DNA of 64,000 nucleotides, taken from NCBI GenBank assembly GCA_963383645.1, contig OY726562.1, positions 501,001-565,000 on the forward strand, written 5' to 3'. A program made the position numbers and the translations under genes. Below are positions 10,176 to 64,000 of this stretch, piece after piece. Each line of letters opens with the position of its first letter. The first letter of the stretch is position 1. The notes beneath the pieces were generated by a model. That model saw nothing but the letters and a program-made list of their open reading frames with translations. It was not told where the DNA came from and did not search any database. Source of the DNA: Muscardinus avellanarius (taxonomy: Eukaryota > Chordata > Mammalia > Rodentia > Gliridae).

Positions 10176-12050
10176 ATGGGGAGAGCATTTGGAGGGATGG
10201 GAATGCAGGGGGAAAAAACCTGGACATAAAGACTTCTGACCATTTACCAAACCGCTTACAAAGTTGTTAACCATTCTTGGGCCACCATAACCCATTTCCC
10301 AACTCGTATCAAGGCCAGACAGGCGCTCAGGGCATACATCCTCTGCTAGTTTGGAGGTTCAACTTCTCATGATTGGTTTGCGGGTGAAAACGAAGAACAG
10401 GAAACAGGCGTCCCTATTTTCCTGATCAAGCGTTCGGAAACGGAAGTTAAGAGATCAGGAAAGGCGTCTTCATCCCTTCTCAAAAACTGGAGGATGACCT
10501 GGTCATTCAGAGGGTGGTCCCAGTGGACCAGGGGACAGTGAGTCACCAAACGCTTGGATTTCGGGGTTCCAGTGGACCGGAAGACCCAAGTCCAGAACCC
10601 GCCAGCCAAGGAAAGGAGAGGAAGCTTACAGGAGTGACTCTCCAGAGAGAAGTGTTGCTGGCCAGCGCCAGCTACGGCAGAAGTGCTGAGAAGCTGCCGG
10701 GGGCGTGGTGCAGTCGGGGTGTGCGGCGCCTGTGCCTGGTATGGGCGGCACTGATGACTGGCACGGCGGAATCAAATGATGGTGCACGAGCGGTGGTGCG
10801 GCTTGCCAGGCCTGCGGCGTGTAAACAAAATGGCTTCCAGGCGTGCAGCTGAGGCCAGGCCATGGGGCACCCAACTTATCATCCGTCTCTCCATCTCTGT
10901 GGCCACCAGGGCAGCTGCCCCCCTCGGGGGTCCCCCATAGCCCTCCGCAGGGTCCTTCTGACCTGGACTACAGCGCTCTGGTAAGGAATGGTGGCTGCTG
11001 GACCTCAGGATGGTGGCTGCTGGTAGCGCCCTTCCCTCTCAATTGCTCGGGGATGTTGAGCTGCTGCACAGAACATGTTTAGATAATAAATCAGAAGGGT
11101 ACCTTTGCCCTCGGCTCCCAGCTTCCACGCAGGATCTACCGCACTGCCAGTGAGCAGTATCAGCTCAGATAAGACGCGCCAGCCCCTTTGCCCTGCTCAG
11201 CCCATGGTTGCCACAGCCGGGGCCTCTCAGAAGAGCCCGAGGCTGAACTGTGCCATCCCGGGCCGTGTGCGTGGTGTTCTCCAGGAGCTGGCCCGTGAGG
11301 AGGGAGGCTGATAACAGCTAACGCCGCGGTCCTGCTCGAGCGGCTGTGGATAACGCAGGGGGACTCTAAGTGCTCAGAGCGTCCTGACTGACCGGCCTCA
11401 GCTCTGACTGTTATGTCTCTCTCCCCCACATAAGTGGGCACTGCAGTACTCCCACCCAGAGGAAAACCCCAAATGATTAAGAGACAGAACACAGTTTTCA
11501 GTGAGTTTGATGTTAGCACTTCTTGAAGCCCAATGAAATCTTATTTTAATCATTGAATACTACTTGACTGCTCTGTGGGTCTGCATCTGGTTTTAATCTG
11601 GGAATCGTAGGCAATTAGAAGGAAAATGCTGCATCGCACTTAGGTCTGGGGGCGCAAGCTTAGTTTGTGAGCTAGGAGCATTTTTCTTCCTGAGCTGCGG
11701 GATGAATATAGCTGGAAACCACAGAGACTGCTCTCTGAACGTTCGCACTGTTTCTGTTCATTGTTATGTTCCTCAAGAACAGAAACCATGTCCTGACGTC
11801 CCCGCACGTCGAGTATGGGGGTGCTTCAAGGCTTCCCCCTCCCACACGGAGGACTCAGGTGGGGAGAGGCTGCAGATAATGGTGTAGTCCACTTGGAGAA
11901 AACCCGAGGACACGACGATGGGCAGTGGCTTAGTCGGGAAGTCTAAAACCCACAGAGAAGTTAATTCTCCCTACTTTTAATTTCCTTTAGATTATCTATT
12001 GGCCCCAACCCCTTTAAAGCCCCCCAAAATATTTTTAAAAATCAGTTTTT
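10176..12050. other. Unassigned intergenic sequence, left part possibly retroviral leader
   Basis: The stretch 10370-10620 on the minus strand precedes the gag relic and may be its leader, but no primer site or 5' LTR could be recognised. From 10.9 to 12.05 kb no gene or known repeat is seen. Confidence 0.3.
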
Positions 12051-12278
12051 GAGCCAGGCGTGGTGGTGTGTACTTGTGATCCCCGCGCTTGGGAGGCTGA
12101 GACAGGAGGATCACACAGGTTAGAAGCCAGTCTCAGCTACTTAGTGAGGCTCTCAGCAACTTAGTGAGATCCTGTTTCCAAATAAAATATATAATAGGTC
12201 TGGGAGTGTAGCCTGGAGGTAGAAAGCCCCTGGGTTCCACCCCCAGTACCACCAAAAAAAAAAAAAAAAAAAAAAAAA
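12051..12278 (+). repeat. B1-dID type SINE
   Basis: Flanked by near-identical duplications ATCAGTTTTT (12041-12050) and ATCGGTTTTT (12279-12288); long A-tail. Sequence GAGCCAGGCGTGGTGGTGTG at the head. Confidence 0.93.
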
Positions 12279-12717
12279 ATCGGTTTTTGTTCTTCCTGGC
12301 CAGCGAAAGATTTTATTTCTAGATGTGACCGGATTTTTGGCGCCCTCTAGTGACCACATCGATGAAGTTATTGGTCCCTCTGCAGACACACTTCCCTCTG
12401 CCCTCTAGCGTCGTGAACCAGAAATAGCAGATACTCTGCCCCACACCAAGAGGGCCTGTCCAGCCGCAGAAGAATAGTTAAGGATGGTAGGTGGCTCTGC
12501 ATGCGATCCTACCTTCATGCCTTTGGGCCAGCAACACAGAGCCGTGGTGGCCTCTGAGATCAGGGGACACACCACAATAGCAAAGACCAGTGAACTACAT
12601 GAGGGAGTTGACCCGAAGACCCAAGCAAGCCCACTCCTGTGGGTGGGTCAGGGGAGGTCACGTCAGGAGCATCTGGGCAGCCCATTCCAGGAGGATGGAT
12701 GTGGGACCTCTAGGATT

Positions 12718-12835
12718 TATTTATCTACTCATTTGTTGCTGTGGTGCTGGAGACTGAAGTCAGGGGCATTCTGTCTCTGAGCTACGCCTCCAGCACTATT
12801 TTATTTTTACCTAGAAAGCCTCTGAGTTGCTGAGG
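12718..12835 (-). repeat. Degraded SINE
   Basis: ID-like half (GTGGTGCTGGAGACTGAAGTC) followed by a remnant of the B1-like half (GAGTTGCTGAGGACC). Confidence 0.6.
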
Positions 12836-13684
12836 ACCTAAGTTACTGTCTCCGTCAGCACTGTCATGGCTGCAACCCCAAGACCTGACCACATGGCTTA
12901 GAGGAACGGAGGTCTATCTGCTTGTGATTTCTTTGGAGAATTCTGGGTTCAGTCAATGTGAGGCCGGGGCATGGATCTCAGGATGGTGGGTGGGCGGTGG
13001 AGAGGGGAGACTGTGAGGCTTCGTCCTCACATCATGGAGGCTGGAAGCCAGAGCAAGGAAGGGGAGGAGCCATGGATAATCCCCATGGGACCCACCCTCC
13101 AGCCCTGGCCGCCACCCAGATGAATCCACTGCATGCCAACCTGAGATCAACACAGGGGCTCTTCAGGGGCATCCTACATGCCACCGGGAGCTCCTCAAAC
13201 CTGTGGTTCTTCTGTCTCAGCCTCCTAAGGACTGGGATTGTAGGTATGCACCACCCGCCACTGGCTACTTTTAGAATTTAAAAAATAAAGGAGCTATGTG
13301 GAATAAACACCTGCTTTGAGACTACACAGGCCAGGGCTGGATCCAGATCATGGCACTCGGCAAGAACTGAATTCCTACGCCTCCGCTCCTCGTGGGGTGG
13401 GGGCTGGCCACTGTCTCCCTCCAGAGCCTCGGTGGACTCCACCATAGACGGTGTCCATGCCCTCCAAGAGGCAGAAGGGTCATTAATAACAGGAAGACCA
13501 CAATGAGAGGCGTCTCAGCCAGCAGCAAGGGTCTTACCAAGCCATGCTGTTCCGGGGCAAGAGGGCCATGGGTGAACTTGATTAAAAGTCTCTCGAGCCA
13601 CTGGCCAGTTCCCAGCCCGCAGTCCCAAGGCCCCTAGCTCCCATCTTAAGACCCAGAGCCCAGAGCAATCACACAATGCCACAC
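12836..13684. other. Unassigned sequence between the last SINE and the PDE5A poly-A site
   Basis: Contains a short B1-like fragment at about 13205-13262 (CTGTCTCAGCCTCCTAAGG). The rest has no recognisable gene or repeat. Confidence 0.35.
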
Positions 13685-13709
13685 CCACACATTCTTTCCT
13701 CTTTTTATT
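13660..13709 (-). terminator. PDE5A: Predicted PDE5A polyadenylation signal
   Basis: On the minus strand AATAAA (13704-13709) is followed within about 15-30 bases by a GT-rich run with repeated TGTG (13663-13690), the arrangement of a hexamer, cleavage site and downstream element. Confidence 0.55.
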
Positions 13710-14529
13710 TTTACAAAGCATGGCAAAATAGGGGCTGGACAGGCAAGGGGTTTGCACTGGGCGACCCACCCTGAGGGCTGTGGCCGTGGGGGGCAGAGGT
13801 GGTGAGGGCTCCGGGTCACCCAATAGGCATCTGAAAGAGGCTGACCCTCAGGACGAGCCAGAGGGACTTCAAAGCTAATAAACCAGTCACTCCTTTACCC
13901 TAGTATAAAAATAGTGCGAGAAACTATGTATTTGTTCAAATATATTGAAAAGGTATAAGAATACAAATAGGTGTCAACAGTGGCTAGTGATGATCCACAG
14001 GGCGTCTTTTCCTAAATGGTAATAAACTTCTATTTTCACTATTTACAGGCTTCCAACGACATTCATTAGGACGTGTACACAGGCTTTTCAGAAGCCCGGG
14101 GAGGCCAGGCAAGCTGCCGTACTTTCTTCTTCACTCCTGGGGGAGAGGAGGAGAGGACGAGACCACACAGCCCACAGAGCCCACCAGGAATCCAAGCGGC
14201 CTCTGCCTGGCCACCTGCAGAAAGTATCGTGCGCTGTGGGTGGACGGCTCTTACAGAATCCTCTTGGAGCTCACGCTGAGGAGGAGCAGGGTGCTACTGA
14301 GAGGCTCCCGGGAATCCCAGGAGCCATGCATGTGCCGTCACAGTGAGGTGACGGGTGCCTCTGTCTCCATGGCAACCCAGCAGGACTGGGAACTAGAAGC
14401 CTCCTACCAGCCCATGGACTGTGCGCTCTGGGAACCACTGCCCTCCCCAGCCACTTGCCTGACTGGCCATGCAGGGTGGCTGGAAGGTGGCTGGGGGCAT
14501 GTCTACACTGAGCAACTGAATTCTGCCAC

Positions 14530-14535
14530 TTTATT
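14530..14535 (-). terminator. PDE5A: Possible alternative PDE5A polyadenylation signal
   Basis: An AATAAA hexamer lies on the minus strand inside the predicted 3' UTR. The downstream GT-rich element is less clear than at 13.69 kb. Confidence 0.25.
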
Positions 14536-16088
14536 TTTAACTACAAGTGTTCACAGGAAAGATGGCAATTGCAGGTTCCTTCTCATCTTAATCCTATTAA
14601 AAACAAACAAACAAACAAACAAAAAACAACCCCCCCAAAAACCACCACATTGCTTAGATTGGCCTGTTAAGTTTTAGGAGTCAATTTGGTGAAAAACATC
14701 AGCAAACTGAAAAATCAAATTGGAGCAAGTCTAATGTTGAAAACAAAGACACTCCAGAAGGATCTGTGGCCAGTTCCCTCCACAAGTCCCTGCTATGAAG
14801 GGACACGACTGTCCCGCACGACAGGCAGTGGCGGCACCTCGGGGCGCTCAGCCGCCCGTCTCCTGCCCGCTGCGGTCTGCACAGGGCTGCACAGACCACT
14901 CCTGGTGGGCTTTGGAAGAGCCACGTCCACGCCCAGCAGTGGTCGCCCAGGCCCACGGGCTCCTCCTCTGCCACTCGAGGACGGAGGCCTGGCCGCACCT
15001 CCCCGTGCTCAGGCCCAGGGCTGCACACTCAAGCAGTGTGCGCAGAGGCACACAGGACCATGGCTGGCAAAGCGCAGCCTCCGCACCCTGTAAGTTTTAT
15101 AGACATCACTTAACAAGTTAGGAAAATAGTGGGGATTTTAGGTTTGCTGATAACTGAAGTTAAGGGCATCATGTGACTTTGCTATAACCAACCACCAAAC
15201 ACACAAATAAGAATATAGAATAAGAGCAGTTTCTTGCTAGTTATGGGTAATATAAATATAGGGCAGGCTGAGGGAGGGCTGTATGCATTTTTTTTCCAAC
15301 TCGAGAAGATGCTGGAAAGGAAACAGTCATAAAATAAAATTTAGGTTTGTACCCAAGTACCACAGATAGATAGCAATCCATGTATGGAATGATTTTCTAC
15401 AAATTGAAACATGTACACCAATTAACCAGTGCCAAAGAAGTTCTCTGTTCTGTTTGAGCTAAAATGAGAATAAAATGAGACAGGCAGGGCACTGCCCGCT
15501 TCAGTTACTGTCTTGGCTAGCGAAGTAAAAGAAATCAACGTCAGAAGGCACACCGAACAATTTCTAATCTAATCTATCTACTGTCTTGTCAAGGCGACAC
15601 ACAAATAGCTCCTCCCCACGAACCTGCTGTGCCTTCTGGAGTTTCTCAGTGGCAGCTACTAGAGGGGCCGAGGCACAGCGATTGAAGGCCTTGGTGCCTT
15701 GCTTTAGTATCACTGCTGAACCGCAAGGTGCGTGTGGGCGAGGTTTACCAAACATTACTACTCTTTAAACAAGTTTCTATCCTAAGGAATTATGTATACA
15801 TGCACAGGCGTGTACTGGCATGCAGATGTGACTTATTTTAGTGACAGTCTGTGTAACCGACACACCAGAGGTAACCTGACATTTGATCTGTATGCCATGA
15901 AATAAACATTCAGAAAATACAAGCATTTTACAACAAAAATATATATAGTATCCGATGATGACTTCCTAGATGTGCCCTTTTCAATACAAAGTAATAGAAG
16001 TAGTTTGTTTTGCTTTTTTTTTTTTAACCTGAATAGTGGGAAAATAGCCACATCACTTCAAAATGCTACACACAATCAGAATTTCATT

Positions 16089-16299
16089 CTTTTTTTTTTT
16101 TTTGTGGTACTGGGGATGGAATCCAGGAGCATTCTACCTCCGAGCTACACCCCCAGCCCTATTCTTTTCATTCCTTATTTTAAAGAGGGTCTCACTAAGT
16201 TGCAGAGGGCCTCACTGCGTAGCTGAGGCTGGCTGTGAACGGCAATCCTCCTGTCTCAGCCTCCCAGATGCTGGGCTTACAAGCGTGCCAGGCCCAGCT
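16089..16299 (-). repeat. B1-dID type SINE in the PDE5A 3' UTR
   Basis: Inserted in the same orientation as the PDE5A transcript; the A-tail reads as T at 16089-16103. Begins with GTGGTACTGGGGATGGAATC on the plus strand. Confidence 0.92.
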
Positions 16300-17729
16300 G
16301 TCACACTCAGAACTTTAAAGTGAACACTTGGCATTCTGGGCAGAGTTTCAAGGACCAGAGAAGAGGGGAGACCGTGTTGGTGAAGATGTGCGAGAATGCT
16401 GCTTTACCGCTCCCCAGGACGTCCCATGTGGAGCAGGGACAGAAACTCAGGCTGAAGACCCTTCCTCCTCGCAGGGTGGGCTGGGAGTGAAGAGATGGTC
16501 TCTGCCTATCCCACCTCCCACCAATCTGAACGTTTCTGTGTATCTGGAACACGTTCTCATTTCCTAAAGCAGCTGTCTGATTCACTATCTATCCTCCGAC
16601 ACTGAATAAGTCTTCAGGGGCACACCGCGAATCTCGAGAAAGCGGGAACTGCCCTAAGGGCACGGAGGCCGGTTTGGGTGCGCCCGACCTGTGTGCGTGT
16701 GCGGGCGAGCAGGAATCTCATCGTGACGCCGCTCAGCTTCGTTCCGCCCAAGGCTCCCTCTCTCACGGCTTCTTCAAATCCACTTTCGGCCCCAGTATCG
16801 AGGACAGCTCTCTGCTGTTTAAGTAATCAGCGGCTTCTCTCAACTTCACTTAACATGGGACGGGGGAGACGGTAAATTCCATGCCCTCGTCTCTGTAGCC
16901 ATGCTCGTTTAAGCCAGTGCCCAGAGATGGCTTTTCTGCTGAGATTGAGGCTGCCGACTTGCAAGCTACAGCTGGGAAGGTGAAGAGGAGGACATTCTGT
17001 TCGAAAGCTCAATATTCGGAAGGCGTCTTCCCAGGGCCCTTGTAGGCAGAGTTTCTTGATGGCAGGGGCCCGGCCCCCCACTGCTTAGTGCACTGGCCTC
17101 TCTGCCAGGGACACACAGCTGCTCCTGCGACGTGGACACCACGGTAGTGCCCACGCTCCGTCCACGACAGTCCTTGGGTGGGTGGGCTGCACCAAACTAC
17201 AGCCTCTCCCTGTCTGTTCTTTCATGGAGACAGCAAACCAGTTAGATACCAGGCTTTCATTCCATTACCACCTGTTTCTCAGTGCCTCCACTGACTGAGA
17301 AACGTGTTTCCCCTTAGAACCCGCTCAGACAGCATTTGCTCTAAATAGGGAAAGGCGGCAGGCTGCATTCAGCTTGCTCTTAACCCACTTTTGACAAAGG
17401 CAAGATTCCAAACGTTGTTGACAGACTGTACCCCAGAAAACACAAACCCCAATTATTTATAATCCTCAAGCAAAAAACGATCCCAGTTCAAGACTGGTGC
17501 GCAGTGCCGGCCCCAAACGCCAAGCAGCACTCTCGGGACGTGCTGGCGTGGGTGCCGTGGGTGGTTTAAGACAAACGTGGAGAAAACACGTACTAGTGCC
17601 CTAAACACACTTCATGCTACGCTCTCCAAGCTGTGCAAAATAAAAATGCAGCAGTGGCCAGGTGCACAGCAGTCTCAGGGTGTAGAGAGGAACGGGGCAG
17701 ATGGCAGGCCGCCGCTCCACCCCACGACC

Positions 17730-63574
<45,845 letters not shown>

Positions 63575-64000
63575 CTGCGGGGACACAGGGGCCAGGTTCA
63601 TGGGCGACAGGTGGAACCAGCGGTCCATGAGCCATGCCGACTCTGTGTCCTGCACTCAGCCTCCTTCAGCTCCTAAGGACACTCTGATATTCCTTACTCA
63701 CTGTGAACATGGTTAGTCCAGTGGTCAGAGAGACCAGGTTTGGGTCCTAAATTCCCTTCCCAAGTGGGCATCTAGGGCAACTTTCATAAAAGTGGGGATA
63801 CGGTTAGTGATAGGATCATAGGTTAAATGCTCTGATATTTATCAAGTCTCAGAGCAGACCTGGCACCTGATACACTGTTATCATTGCCCCCAAACTTCTC
63901 TGATCAACATTTATCAGTATCGCATTTTATGGTCAACGTTGTCCAAAGTAAACAAAGTTTTAAGAGTTTCTCTGTGTCTCTTCTGGCAATATCTTTTTTC

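Larger units (their letters stand above)
13685..17729 (-). other. PDE5A: PDE5A 3' UTR (predicted, about 4 kb)
   Basis: After the TGA there is no further splice signal pair or coding frame. The sequence is mostly unique down to an AATAAA (minus strand, 13704-13709) and a GT-rich stretch just beyond, so the UTR is taken to end near 13685. The length is similar to the long 3' UTR of human PDE5A mRNA. It contains one SINE in the sense orientation (16089-16299). A second AATAAA at 14530-14535 could give a shorter form. Long reads from these bases have not been seen; this is inference from signals. Confidence 0.55.

Noticed and set aside
10367..10609. An 80-codon minus-strand frame upstream of the gag relic considered as the start of gag
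   Set aside because: No matrix-domain features or myristoylation start could be recognised; kept only as possible leader sequence.

Overview
The window is nuclear DNA of a mammal, most likely a squirrel-family rodent (Sciuridae). It is packed with about 40 copies of a short interspersed element made of a B1-like (7SL-derived) head and an ID-like (tRNA-derived) tail, the B1-dID arrangement known from squirrels and relatives. Stand-alone ID elements, an old LINE-1 3' end, MIR and L2 fragments and several microsatellites are also present. The species call is inference from repeat type. I see no bacterial-style genes, tRNA, rRNA or CRISPR array.

One real gene fills about four fifths of the window: PDE5A, cGMP-specific phosphodiesterase 5, on the minus strand. 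Sixteen consecutive coding exons were read by hand, each with an AG acceptor and GT donor and continuous phase. They run from 63574 down to the stop codon at 17730-17732. If the gene has the 21 exons of the human one, these are exons 6-21. They encode about 543 residues: the GAF-B domain (exons 6-10), the linker helix (10-11) and the whole catalytic domain (11-21). All metal-binding and catalytic residues I know of are present. The promoter, N-terminus and GAF-A lie beyond the right edge. A 3' UTR of about 4 kb appears to end near 13.69 kb at AATAAA followed by a GT-rich element. The introns are mostly SINEs plus unassigned sequence.

Positions 1-13.68 kb are downstream intergenic DNA. They contain SINEs and a cluster of endogenous retrovirus relics: a solo LTR at 5361-5843 with a perfect 5-bp target duplication; a second LTR at 5896-6841 with three internal repeats of about 145 bp; a third LTR-like block at 7545-8021 followed by a tRNA-Lys-type primer-binding-site-like sequence; and, on the minus strand, a 380-bp LTR (8355-8734) downstream of broken gag and protease remnants (9191-10086). 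None is intact.

The most unusual feature is at the 3' end of PDE5A exon 10. A 66-bp minisatellite (51194-51619) has copied the last 30 bp of the exon with the 5' splice site and 36 bp of intron, giving seven tandem candidate splice donors. Every unit is a multiple of three and open in the PDE5A frame, so a downstream donor would add 22, 44 up to 132 residues to the helix joining GAF-B to the catalytic domain. Also notable are the contrast between exons with almost only G/C at third codon positions and ordinary neighbours, a diverged C-terminal tail, and a possible 45-bp in-frame exon in intron 11.
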